20,693 nucleotides of DNA, from positions 12,840 to 33,532 of the forward strand of contig JADDPY010000118.1 in the NCBI GenBank assembly GCA_016781635.1, written 5' to 3'. Below, one piece after another: positions 1 to 7,205 of the stretch (positions within the stretch are counted from its first letter, which is position 1; the number at the start of each line of letters is the position of its first letter). A program made the position numbers and the translations under genes. The notes under the pieces are model-generated. The model was not told the DNA's origin. It did not search any database and worked only from the letters and a program-made list of their open reading frames with translations. Source of the DNA: Rubrobacter sp. GTDB lineage: Bacteria > Actinomycetota > Rubrobacteria > Rubrobacterales > Rubrobacteraceae.

Positions 1-34
1 TCGAAACAGGAAACATTGGGAGAAGGAGGAGTGA

Positions 35-775
35 ATGGGTAGTTTAGAAGGTGCCGTAGCGGTAATTACGGGTGCGGGGCGTGGGCTTGGACGGTCGATC
101 GCCGAGGAGCTCGCGCGTGGTGGCGCGAAGGTGGTTATCAACTATGCTAATTCCAAGGGTCCGGCCGAGGAGTTGGTAAAGAAGCTCGGTGAGGATCAGG
201 CCGTGGCGCTGCAGGCCGATGTCTCGGACGTGGGGCAGGCGACGCAGCTGATAGAGCAGACAATCGAGCATTTCGGGCGCATAGACATACTCGTCAACAA
301 CGCCGGGATCACCATAGACAAGACGATGAAGAAGCTGACGGCCGAGGACTGGGACAAGGTCGTCCAGACCAACCTCAACAGCAGCTACTACACCGTCAAG
401 GCGGCGCTGCCCCACTTCACCGAGCAATCGAGCGGTAAGATCATCAACATCAGCTCTTTCGTCGGGCAGGCGGGGAACTTCGGTCAAACAAACTACGCGG
501 CGGCGAAAGCCGGCATGATCGGCTTCACCAAGTCGGCCGCGCAAGAGCTCGCGCGTTACAACGTCTGCGTGAACGCGATCTGCCCTGGCTTTATGGAGAC
601 GGACATGTTCAGCGACGTCCCCGAGGAAGTGCGGGAGAAGATAAAGGCGAAGATCCCGCTCGGCCGCATCGGCAGCCCCGAAGAGATCGCGAGAGCCGTC
701 CGCTACCTCGTCGTCGACGGCGACTACATCACCGGCCAGACCATGAACATAAACGGCGGCATCTACATGCAGTAA
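35..775 (+). CDS. SDR-family 3-oxoacyl/acetoacetyl-CoA reductase (PhaB/FabG-like)
   Basis: A 246-residue classical short-chain dehydrogenase, expected to be a cytosolic NADPH-dependent reductase of 3-oxoacyl thioesters. The Rossmann glycine motif TGAGRGLG is at residues 12-19 and NNAG at 88-91. The catalytic set is Asn113, Ser141, Tyr154 and Lys158, with Tyr-Lys in YAAAK. The stretch GNFGQTNYAAAKAG and the C-terminal NGGIYM resemble acetoacetyl-CoA reductase PhaB, which makes 3-hydroxybutyryl-CoA for polyhydroxyalkanoate, more than housekeeping FabG. No PHA synthase or thiolase is in the window, so this remains inference. The ATG at 35 follows an excellent ribosome site (AGAAGGAGGA, 21-30). 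A strong hairpin terminator lies 9 bases downstream, so the transcript ends here. Any upstream operon partner is outside the window. The SDR assignment is near certain; the substrate is moderate. Confidence 0.9.
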   Translation: MGSLEGAVAVITGAGRGLGRSIAEELARGGAKVVINYANSKGPAEELVKKLGEDQAVALQADVSDVGQATQLIEQTIEHFGRIDILVNNAGITIDKTMKKLTAEDWDKVVQTNLNSSYYTVKAALPHFTEQSSGKIINISSFVGQAGNFGQTNYAAAKAGMIGFTKSAAQELARYNVCVNAICPGFMETDMFSDVPEEVREKIKAKIPLGRIGSPEEIARAVRYLVVDGDYITGQTMNINGGIYMQ

Positions 776-783
776 TCCCCTGA

Positions 784-834
784 GGTAAAAGGCGGGCCTC
801 CCAGAGCTTTTGCCCGGGAGGCCCGCCTTTTACC
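784..834 (+). terminator. Intrinsic terminator after the PhaB/FabG-like gene
   Basis: A perfect 19-bp inverted repeat (784-802 with 816-834) encloses a 13-base loop. The arms carry an AAAA tract on the left and TTTT (828-831) on the right, so the hairpin could work on both strands. It starts 8 bases after the stop codon of the upstream gene. Confidence 0.9.
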
Positions 835-904
835 GTCCATGCCTCCCGAAGCCGCCCAAAATCGCGCTTCGTGTCCCATAACACGTACGCTTCACCTATT
901 CCCG

Positions 905-934
905 TTGCACACATAGGTTCATTTTTAATATAAT
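905..934 (+). promoter_or_regulatory. Sigma-70-type promoter for the second SDR gene
   Basis: A perfect -10 box TATAAT lies at 929-934, with a partial -35 box TTGCAC at 905-910 and an 18-bp spacer. It sits in a locally AT-rich stretch in otherwise GC-rich DNA. The predicted transcript start near 941 leaves a 5' leader of about 58 bases before the ATG at 1000. Because a terminator lies just upstream, this promoter probably drives the second SDR on its own. Confidence 0.7.
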
Positions 935-999
935 GGCTTTTAGTTGCAGGAATGTTAACCCGGTATAGACCGGCAGCATGCGAGAGAAAAGGTGAAAAC

Positions 1000-1770
1000 A
1001 TGGGTAGGCTTGACAGTCGGGTAGCGATCGTAACGGGTGCCGGTAGAGGCATAGGTGCCGCGGAGGCCATAAGGATGGCGCACGACGGGGCCAACGTCGC
1101 CGTTTTGGATCTTACGGAGGAGGCTGGTCGGGAGACCGTCGAGGCTATCGAGGCGGCGGGGGCGGAGGGGATCGCGATAGCGTGCGACGTCTCGAAGACG
1201 GAGCAGGTTCAGGCCGCGTTCTCCAAGGTCAAGGAGCGCTTCGGTAGGATCGACATCCTCATCAACAACGCGGGGCTGTTGAGGGACAACCTCTCGTTCA
1301 AGATGTCGGACGACGATTGGGACACCGTGCTCGACGTTCACTTGAAGGGCAGCTTCTTGTGCTCACGCGAGGCGCAGAAGTACATGGTCGAGCAGAAGTA
1401 CGGCAAGATCATCATGACCTCCTCGATCGTGGCCCTGGGCAACAAGGGCCAGCTCAACTACTCGGCGGCAAAGGCGGGCCTGCAGGCGATGGCGCGGACG
1501 CTTTCGCTGGAGCTCGGCAAGTTCAACATCAACGTCAACGCGGTCGCACCCGGTTGGATCGAGACGGAGATGACCAAGGAAGCCGCCGAGCGCGTCGGGA
1601 TGACGATGGATGACATGAAGGAGCGCTTCGCCAAGAATATTCCGCTCAAGCGTTTCGGCCGCGTCGACGACATCGCCAACGTCGTCGCCTTCCTCGCCTC
1701 CGACGAGGCCGCCTACATCAGCGGCGAGACGATTTACGTCGCCGGCGGTCCTTCCAGCTCGGTGATCTAA
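1000..1770 (+). CDS. SDR-family 3-hydroxyacyl-CoA dehydrogenase / 3-oxoacyl reductase
   Basis: A 256-residue short-chain dehydrogenase. The cofactor motif TGAGRGIG is at 12-19, INNAG at 88-92, and the catalytic residues are Ser141, Tyr154 and Lys158 (YSAAK). The classical catalytic Asn is replaced by His114 in DVHLKGSF. That block and KYGKIIMTSS closely recall the hydroxyacyl-CoA dehydrogenase domain of peroxisomal MFE-2 proteins, which suggests fatty-acyl-CoA beta-oxidation or a related 3-hydroxyacyl substrate rather than FabG in lipid synthesis. The ATG at 1000 is preferred over the in-frame start at 952 because a purine-rich AAAGGTG site (988-994) precedes it, the homology begins at MGRLDSR, and the 952 start would lie only some 18 bases after the TATAAT box. 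The gene has its own promoter and a tandem hairpin terminator, so it looks monocistronic. Confidence 0.88.
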   Translation: MGRLDSRVAIVTGAGRGIGAAEAIRMAHDGANVAVLDLTEEAGRETVEAIEAAGAEGIAIACDVSKTEQVQAAFSKVKERFGRIDILINNAGLLRDNLSFKMSDDDWDTVLDVHLKGSFLCSREAQKYMVEQKYGKIIMTSSIVALGNKGQLNYSAAKAGLQAMARTLSLELGKFNINVNAVAPGWIETEMTKEAAERVGMTMDDMKERFAKNIPLKRFGRVDDIANVVAFLASDEAAYISGETIYVAGGPSSSVI

Positions 1771-1794
1771 AGCTTTCGGTTAAGTAACACTTCA

Positions 1795-1858
1795 GTCGAT
1801 CAGCTCAAGCTGATCGACCCGGCGGCGGGGCGAGTACACAACTCGCCCCGCCGCTTTT
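1795..1858 (+). terminator. Tandem hairpin terminator after the second SDR gene
   Basis: Two hairpins lie in series. The first is an 11-bp perfect stem (1795-1805 with 1808-1818) around a two-base centre. The second is a 14-bp GC-rich stem (1822-1835 with 1841-1854) with a 5-base loop, followed directly by TTTT at 1855-1858. The second has the classic form of an intrinsic terminator; the first may stabilise the 3' end. Confidence 0.88.
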
Positions 1859-2018
1859 GCGTGGCAAGCCCGGGGGCGTATTCGTCCACGGTCAGGGTTT
1901 TGGCCTCCACCGCGCGTGCAACTGGAGGAAGTGCTGACCGGGGGGCTCGGGTAGCCGCAGCACGACGTGACTGCAGCACAGCCCTGCGAAGCTCCTTTTC
2001 GAGACTTGGTAAGGTCAT
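1800..2018 (-). CDS. Small ORF (72 aa) of unknown function, possible remnant
   Basis: A 72-codon minus-strand frame starts at an ATG with a good ribosome site (GGAGGGTGAA directly upstream). Its first 25 residues (PSLEKELRRAVLQSRRAA and following) are charged and helical. They are loosely reminiscent of the N-terminus of Eco57I/PglX-type DNA methylases found in actinobacteria. The rest is low-complexity Arg/Ala sequence that resembles no known domain, and the stop falls inside the terminator hairpin of the neighbouring gene. This could be a decayed 5' end of a larger gene or a chance frame. I assign no function. Confidence 0.22.
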   Translation of the reverse strand: MTLPSLEKELRRAVLQSRRAAATRAPRSALPPVARAVEAKTLTVDEYAPGLATQKRRGELCTRPAAGSISLS

Positions 2019-2268
2019 TTCACCCTCCGTATGCCCGTTCAACCCACGCTTAGCGTTGCCCAAACCTCTTTCCAAGCGGTTCCGGAGACTCGCCCCTGCC
2101 AGGTTGGAGGAACAGGTCGGTGCCCGGTAGCTCGTCTGGGCATTGCAAGCGAGATTACTAAGATGCGCCACTTCACGCTGTAGGATCTGTTTGGTCAGAT
2201 ATACGATCGCAAATGCAGCGTTTTACCGAGCCTTTTCGACAGTTACACATCGAAGGAGGGGACAGTGA
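1859..2268. other. Gene-poor intergenic stretch upstream of the glycosyltransferase
   Basis: About 410 bases with no convincing complete gene. It holds the 5' part of the doubtful minus-strand 72-aa ORF, a short hairpin-forming repeat (GTGCTG with CAGCAC around 1930-1965), and, at its right end, the leader of the glycosyltransferase with its strong ribosome site at 2253-2261. No clear -35/-10 pair, riboswitch or tRNA was recognised. The lower GC near 2150-2250 suggests that a promoter for the glycosyltransferase lies there. Confidence 0.5.
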
Positions 2269-4443
2269 ATGGTTTCTGGGTCACGCAAGACTTTGGCAAC
2301 ATTACGGAAAAAGAAAGCGGTTAAGACTGGTGGACGCTCCACCGGCGACGCGCACGGCGTTGGCCCTGTGCCGGGACGTGGTGGCGGCAAGAAGACGTCC
2401 CATGAAAACAAACGTCACGCTGTGGAGCTTTGGATCACCTACTTCGCCCTGGTGGCGACCCTCCTCGCGACCTCCGTCCTGTTGTGGCAACTCGTCGGTG
2501 TGTACTCGGACAGCTTGCGCAGGGGCGATACGAGGGGCGTTATCGAACAGAGCGTCTTCGTATTGCTCGTGTTCGTCCTGATCTACGGGGGCCTGGTTTA
2601 CCAACTGGCGCGCATCGGTTATTACAAGCGCTTGCTAGCGCACCGACCGGCCCCGCGCGAAAAAATTCAGGCCCGCTTCCTGAAGCACCCCGTCTCCCCG
2701 GCAACGATCCTCGTACCTTCCTACAAGGAGGAGCCGCGCACCATCGAGCAAACCCTCCTGTCGGCCGCCATGCAGACGTACCCCAACCGGCGGGTCGTGT
2801 TGCTGCTCGACGATCCTCCCCACCCCGATCGACCGGATGATCTCGAGAAACTCGAGGTGGCCAGGGCGATTCCCCAATCGATTCAGGCGTTCCTCGACCA
2901 TCTCGCGCTCCCTTTCGGACGTGAGGTTCAGGAGTTCGAAACGAGAAAGGAACGGGGAAAGCTCGATGCGGGTTGGGAGGCCGAGCACCTCGCCGATCTA
3001 TACGAGTCGGCCGCTACGTGGTTTCGTCGCAAGGCCGCGCACTACCCCCAGACCGATCACACCGACGCCTTCCTTATCGACCGACTCCTGCTGGCGTCTG
3101 CTCGGGATTACTCGAGGCGCGCTGCGGACTTGCGCCGCGCCGTCCCATCGAGCGAGGCCCGGCTACAGCTCGAGTACGAGCGCCTCGCCGCCCTGTTTCG
3201 CGTCGAGGTGACGTTCTTCGAGCGCAAGCAGTACGCGAACCTCTCTCACGAGCCAAACAAAGCCATGAACCTCAACAGCTACATCGGCCTTGTCGGAGGG
3301 GAGTTCGCCGTAGCCGAGGGACCGGAAGGGCTCCTACTCCGGGAGGTGGGGCCTCATGACCAGGATGCGCGCTTCTTGCGGGTGCCCGAGGCGGAGTACC
3401 TGGTCACCCTGGACGCCGACAGCATGCTAACGCCGGAGTACGTCGAGCGGCTCGTCTACCATATGGAACAGCCCGGCAACGAGCGGGTGGCGGTAGCGCA
3501 GACCCCTTACACGTCGATACCGGGAGCGTCAGGCAGGCTCGAGCGCGTCGCCGGGGCCACCACCGATATCCAGTACATCGTCCACCAAGGAAGCTCGTTT
3601 TTTTCGGCGGCGTATTGGGTCGGTGCGAACGCGGTTCTGCGCAGGTCGGCGCTCGAGGACATACGCATCGAAGCCGTGGAGCGCGGCTTTACGGTCCACA
3701 AGTTCATCCAGGACCGAACGGTGATCGAAGATACGGAATCCACCGTCGATCTGGTCGCGCACGGCTGGGAAGTGTACAACTACCCGGAGCGCCTGGCCTT
3801 CAGCGCGACCCCGCCGGACTTTGGTTCGGTGCTGATCCAACGGCGCCGCTGGGCGAACGGCGGGCTCATCATCCTACCCAAGCTCCTCGGGTACTTGTGC
3901 AGGCCCCTGAGGTGGCGCAAGATTCCCGAGGGTTTCATGCGGGTGCATTACCTCGTCTCCCTTGCCGGCGTGAACTCTGCCCTACTGCTCCTTTTCCTTT
4001 ACCCCTTCGATGAAGATCTGAGCACCTACTGGCTACCCATCACCGCGGTCCCGTACTTCTACCTCTACGCCCGGGACCTATCCTTGAGCGGGCGACGGTT
4101 CTGGGACGTGCTTGCCGTATACGCCTTCAACCTCATGCTGATCCCCATCCAGATGGGCGGCGTGGTCAAGTCGCTGCATCAGGCGGTCACCGGAGCAAAG
4201 ACGCCGTTCGGCCGCACCCCCAAGGTGTCGGGGCGAACGGCGGCACCGAGGTTTTACGTTGGGACGGAACTCGCGCTGCTCGCGTTCTTCCTGTTCAGCG
4301 CCCTTATGGACGTGCTACTAGAAAACTGGGCCAACGTGGTGATCGCTGCAATAAACGCGGTGGTCTTTTACTTCGTCGTGGCAAGGTTTATGGGATGGAG
4401 AGCCAGCATCAAGGATCTGCGCCTGCGCAAGATCGGTCGTTAA
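2269..4443 (+). CDS. Membrane GT2 glycosyltransferase, cellulose-synthase-like
   Basis: A 724-residue integral membrane glycosyltransferase expected to polymerise or transfer a sugar from a nucleotide sugar at the cytoplasmic face, for an extracellular or wall polysaccharide. A basic Lys/Gly-rich tail (1-50) precedes two membrane helices (about 53-75 and 94-114). The GT2 domain begins with ATILVPSYKEE (145-155). DD is at 181-182, KAMNLN at 331-336, the metal-binding DAD at 382-384, the IEDTE catalytic-base region at 486-490, and QRRRW, the QxxRW acceptor motif, at 524-528. About five more helices follow (558-580, 586-602, 612-633, 664-684, 688-706). No PilZ domain is present. A charged, mainly helical stretch of roughly 120 residues (about 190-320) separates the first Asp from DAD and is longer than in BcsA-type enzymes. 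The ATG at 2269 has a strong AAGGAGGGG site. The sugar specificity cannot be read from the sequence. Confidence 0.9.
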   Translation: MVSGSRKTLATLRKKKAVKTGGRSTGDAHGVGPVPGRGGGKKTSHENKRHAVELWITYFALVATLLATSVLLWQLVGVYSDSLRRGDTRGVIEQSVFVLLVFVLIYGGLVYQLARIGYYKRLLAHRPAPREKIQARFLKHPVSPATILVPSYKEEPRTIEQTLLSAAMQTYPNRRVVLLLDDPPHPDRPDDLEKLEVARAIPQSIQAFLDHLALPFGREVQEFETRKERGKLDAGWEAEHLADLYESAATWFRRKAAHYPQTDHTDAFLIDRLLLASARDYSRRAADLRRAVPSSEARLQLEYERLAALFRVEVTFFERKQYANLSHEPNKAMNLNSYIGLVGGEFAVAEGPEGLLLREVGPHDQDARFLRVPEAEYLVTLDADSMLTPEYVERLVYHMEQPGNERVAVAQTPYTSIPGASGRLERVAGATTDIQYIVHQGSSFFSAAYWVGANAVLRRSALEDIRIEAVERGFTVHKFIQDRTVIEDTESTVDLVAHGWEVYNYPERLAFSATPPDFGSVLIQRRRWANGGLIILPKLLGYLCRPLRWRKIPEGFMRVHYLVSLAGVNSALLLLFLYPFDEDLSTYWLPITAVPYFYLYARDLSLSGRRFWDVLAVYAFNLMLIPIQMGGVVKSLHQAVTGAKTPFGRTPKVSGRTAAPRFYVGTELALLAFFLFSALMDVLLENWANVVIAAINAVVFYFVVARFMGWRASIKDLRLRKIGR

Positions 4444-4585
4444 GCCAACAGCGCCCGAGGGTTCGATCGAGTACTGGACCGAAAGGCGAAGGTGATCGAG
4501 GCATGAAGGATACCGAGCCACCGCCTCGCCCCCCGTCGAACGGCTCCCAGGGGGCATCATCGGAATTCGTTAAGCTGACCGCCTT

Positions 4586-5374
4586 CTAAGCTTTGACGGT
4601 GCGCAGGAGTTGCGAGAGTAGGTCGCGGACTAGGTTCGGGGCTTCGATCTGCGGGCTGTGGCCGACAGAGCCGAGGTTGGCGTATGCCCCCATGGGGAAG
4701 GCGCGGGCGGTCGCCTCGGCGGAGCGTGTGGAGACGAGGTTGTCGCGCTCCCCGGAGGCGACGAGGACGGGATTTCCGTAGCCGTAGAGCCTCGCGCCTA
4801 CGTTCCAGCTCGAGAGGAGGCGGGCGTTGCCGGAGAAGTTGGCCGGGTGCATCCGTCCCGCCTCGTCGACGAGGGCTTCAAAGTACGGGGGGACGCGCGT
4901 GCCGAGGTGCTGTAGGAGCGCGGCGCGCAGGCTCCAGCGGTCGTGACGGTAACTCTCCAGAAAAGGGTAGAGGTACTCCGGGGTGTAGAGACCGGTGTGC
5001 GGAGGCGGGGCGAGGAGGAAGAGGGCCGGGAAACGGTCCGGGTCGCGGAGGGCCATCTCCGTGGCGACCGCCCCGCCGAAGGAGTGGCCGAGGAGGAGAA
5101 CCCGTCCCACGCCGAGGCCGTCCAAGAAACGCTTCAGGCTCTCGGCGTAGAAAGGTATGGAGGGCCGGAAGGTACCGTTCGCGCGGCTCTGTCCGAAGCC
5201 CGGCAGGTCGGGGGCGATGAGGCGCATGCCGGGGAGGGGCTCGGCGAGAAGCTCGCTCCACCACAACTTCCCGGCGAAGTTGCCGTGGATCATCAGGACC
5301 GGGGCCGGCCCGTCCCCGCTCTCCAGGTAGCTCAGAAGAACTTCGTTCTCCTCATAGGATGTGCGTAGGGCCAT
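4586..5374 (-). CDS. Alpha/beta-fold hydrolase
   Basis: A 262-residue serine hydrolase of the alpha/beta superfamily, cytosolic, with no signal peptide. HGN (30-32) would form the oxyanion hole. The nucleophile elbow GHSFGG (96-101) gives Ser98, the acid is Asp211 in GERDNLV, and the base is His239 in GHSPQ, so the triad is complete. PDLPGFGQS (55-63) is typical of the family. The substrate (ester, lactone or C-C bond) cannot be told. The start at 5374 has GGAG five bases upstream. The gene lies 24 bases after the quinone oxidoreductase gene on the same strand, so the two are probably co-transcribed. Its 3' end converges with the glycosyltransferase gene across a 142-base gap that holds no obvious terminator. 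Confidence 0.9.
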   Translation of the reverse strand: MALRTSYEENEVLLSYLESGDGPAPVLMIHGNFAGKLWWSELLAEPLPGMRLIAPDLPGFGQSRANGTFRPSIPFYAESLKRFLDGLGVGRVLLLGHSFGGAVATEMALRDPDRFPALFLLAPPPHTGLYTPEYLYPFLESYRHDRWSLRAALLQHLGTRVPPYFEALVDEAGRMHPANFSGNARLLSSWNVGARLYGYGNPVLVASGERDNLVSTRSAEATARAFPMGAYANLGSVGHSPQIEAPNLVRDLLSQLLRTVKA

Positions 5375-5398
5375 TTTTCTCCGGTCTTCTCGGGGGTT

Positions 5399-6382
5399 TT
5401 ATGGGTTCAGGATGAGCTTGCCGGTCGTCCTGCGGCCCTGAAGGTCTTCGTGAGCTTTGTGGGCCTCGGAGAGCCCGTAACGGCCGCCTATGTTCAGCTT
5501 GACCTGGCCGGAGGCTATCCAGCCGAGCAGATCCCGCATGCTCGGACCGAAGAGGTCGGGGCGACGCATGATCTGGGGCAGGTAGAACCCCGCGACTACG
5601 TGGTTTTTCTTCATCAGCGCCGCGGGTACGAGGCCCCCCCGATCCCCGCTCGCCGCCCCGAAGACGACCATGCGCCCGAAGGCGTTCAGGCAGCGCAGGT
5701 TCTTCTCGGGGAAATCCCCGCCGACCATCTCCATGATAACGTCGGCACCATTGCCGTTCGTCGCCTCCTTGACCTTCTCGGGCCAGTCCTCTTCCGTGTA
5801 GTTTATGAGAACGTCCGCCCCGAGCTCGCGGGCAAGGTCGAGCTTCTCCTGCGTGCTCGCCGTGGCGATGACGGTCCCCGCGCCGAGGAGCTTCGCCATC
5901 TGGACGGCGAGGTATCCTACACCGCCTGCCGCAGCGTGGACCAGCAGCGACTCACCCTCCTGGAGCTGCCCGCTCGTCTTTATGACGTGGTAGGCCGTCA
6001 TCCCCTGCAGGGGTATGGCGGCTGCCTCGTCGAAGCCCATGCCGTCGGGGATCGGGATGAGGTTGCGGGCCGGGGCCACGGCGTACTCGGCGTAACCGTC
6101 GGTGCCGAGGAGCGTTACTACCCTGTCGCCCTCGGAGACCCCCTCTGCCCCCGGGCCGAGCCCGGCGACGACGCCGGCCACTTCGGAGCCTGGGGTAAAC
6201 GGCAACTCCTGGCGGACGACGTACTGGTTCTGGCGGCGCATGGTGTCGGCGTAGTTCACCCCGGCGGACCTCACCTCTATAAGGACCTCGCCCTCGCCAG
6301 GCTCCGGCCGCTCCACCTCGGCGAGCTTGAGCACGCCCGGGTCCCCGAACTCCTCTACCCGGATCGCCTTCATCTGGGGCAT
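5399..6382 (-). CDS. Zinc-free NAD(P)H:quinone oxidoreductase / enoyl reductase (MDR family)
   Basis: A 327-residue medium-chain dehydrogenase/reductase of the quinone-oxidoreductase (QOR) type, expected to reduce quinones or activated alkenes with NADPH. The N-terminal MKAIRVEEFGDPGVLKL is typical of Qor. The GroES-like catalytic part runs to about residue 120, and the nucleotide motif HAAAGGVG (149-156) opens the Rossmann domain. The cysteine cluster that binds structural zinc in alcohol dehydrogenases is absent. The frame is open further upstream to 6433, but the ATG at 6382 is chosen because GGAGGAG lies at the right distance before it and the family homology starts there. This gene is first in a two-gene unit with the alpha/beta hydrolase 24 bases downstream. 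Confidence 0.9.
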   Translation of the reverse strand: MPQMKAIRVEEFGDPGVLKLAEVERPEPGEGEVLIEVRSAGVNYADTMRRQNQYVVRQELPFTPGSEVAGVVAGLGPGAEGVSEGDRVVTLLGTDGYAEYAVAPARNLIPIPDGMGFDEAAAIPLQGMTAYHVIKTSGQLQEGESLLVHAAAGGVGYLAVQMAKLLGAGTVIATASTQEKLDLARELGADVLINYTEEDWPEKVKEATNGNGADVIMEMVGGDFPEKNLRCLNAFGRMVVFGAASGDRGGLVPAALMKKNHVVAGFYLPQIMRRPDLFGPSMRDLLGWIASGQVKLNIGGRYGLSEAHKAHEDLQGRRTTGKLILNP

Positions 6383-6435
6383 GTGCTCTCCTCCATCCAC
6401 GTGAGTTCCATACGGACCGCGATTCGTAGCCACAA

Positions 6436-6441
6436 ACTATA
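6436..6441 (-). promoter_or_regulatory. Candidate -10 box for the oxidoreductase-hydrolase unit
   Basis: TATAGT read on the minus strand matches the -10 consensus at five of six bases. It would start a transcript near 6429, about 46 bases before the oxidoreductase ATG at 6382. No good -35 box is found at the usual spacing, so the call is tentative. Confidence 0.3.
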
Positions 6442-6545
6442 CCCCAGCTTGGATGCATCGCCGCGCCAGGCTATTCTCTGTCGAGGTCGTGATGCGGCCG
6501 GCGCGGAGGACCGGGGCAAGGAGGGTCGGAGGCGGGGAGCGGCCT

Positions 6546-6573
6546 CCTCGGGCGAGCATCGAGTCGCCCGAGG
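6546..6573 (+). repeat. Short inverted repeat before the CPBP pseudogene
   Basis: A perfect 10-bp inverted repeat (6546-6555 with 6564-6573) with an 8-base loop ends nine bases before the ATG at 6583. There is no T run, so it does not look like an intrinsic terminator. It could be a leader structure or an operator-like palindrome of the now broken gene. Confidence 0.35.
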
Positions 6574-6582
6574 CGCAGAAGC

Positions 6583-7205
6583 ATGGGCCTCCTGCTGCTC
6601 GTAGTCCTGTTTACTTTCCTCGCGTGGACCATGCGCGTGGCCTTTGTAAACTTCGACGACCGCGGGGACCTGACAGTCTATGGCCTACGAAACGAGGCGC
6701 TCCGGGTCGTAGTTTTCGTGGGCCCCGTGCTGCTTTATCTGAGGTACGTTCAAGGAACACCGGCGCTGTAATTCCTGGAGATCCGTGCGCGGAGGAGGAA
6801 CGCGGCGTGGCTCCTCCTCGGCGTGCTGCTGGCGTACTGGACCGGGTGATCGGGGACAGGATGATCGGCGGGGCAGCCGCCATGGTCGTCCCGTTTAGCG
6901 TCCTCTCCCCCGCCGCGCTCGTCGAGGAGGTCTACTTCCGGGGCTTTTTGCTCAACAAGCTCCGGCAGACCGCGGGCTTCTGGCGGGCCAACCTCGTCTC
7001 TTCGGCCTTGTTCGGCCTGATCCACGTTCCCGGCTGGATCACCCTGGGCAGGTTCGCCACACCTTTCGTGGCCGTGGATCTCGTGAGCCTCGTGGTTTTG
7101 GGGATGCTCCTAGGTTGGGCGATGAGGCTGACCGGCTCGTTGTAGAGCGTGTACGTGCTTCACGCCCTCCACAACGGGCTGGTGGTCGTGGTTTTTAGCC
7201 CTTGA
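6583..7205 (+). pseudogene. CPBP-family (CAAX/Abi) intramembrane metalloprotease, degenerate
   Basis: The signature of a CPBP-family membrane protease is spread over two frames. The N-terminal part (6583-6768) gives hydrophobic helices and stops at TAA 6769-6771. The same frame then continues as FLEIRARRRNAAWLLLG to TGA 6847-6849. From about 6846 the adjacent frame carries the catalytic core: EEVYFRGFL (the EExxxR motif), FGLIHVPGW (the FxxxH motif) and further helices. A TAG at 7143-7145 interrupts it. Beyond the TAG the frame continues as SVYVLHALHNGLVVVVF with the last conserved H..HN motif and ends at TGA 7203-7205. Two nonsense codons plus one frameshift make a functional protein unlikely. 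Such proteins act in prenyl-protein processing, bacteriocin self-immunity or membrane-factor activation. The 3' end overlaps the convergent acyl-CoA ligase gene by 11 bases. Confidence 0.85.

Noticed and set aside
4503-4589. A 28-codon plus-strand ORF (starts MKDTEPPPRPP) after the glycosyltransferase
   Set aside because: The ribosome site is weak, the Pro/Ser composition is low in information, and its end overlaps the convergent hydrolase stop. Too little evidence to call a gene.
5450-6604. A 384-codon plus-strand frame opposite the quinone oxidoreductase
   Set aside because: It is antisense to a gene with clear family motifs, its product has no recognisable domain, and long antisense frames are normal in GC-rich DNA.
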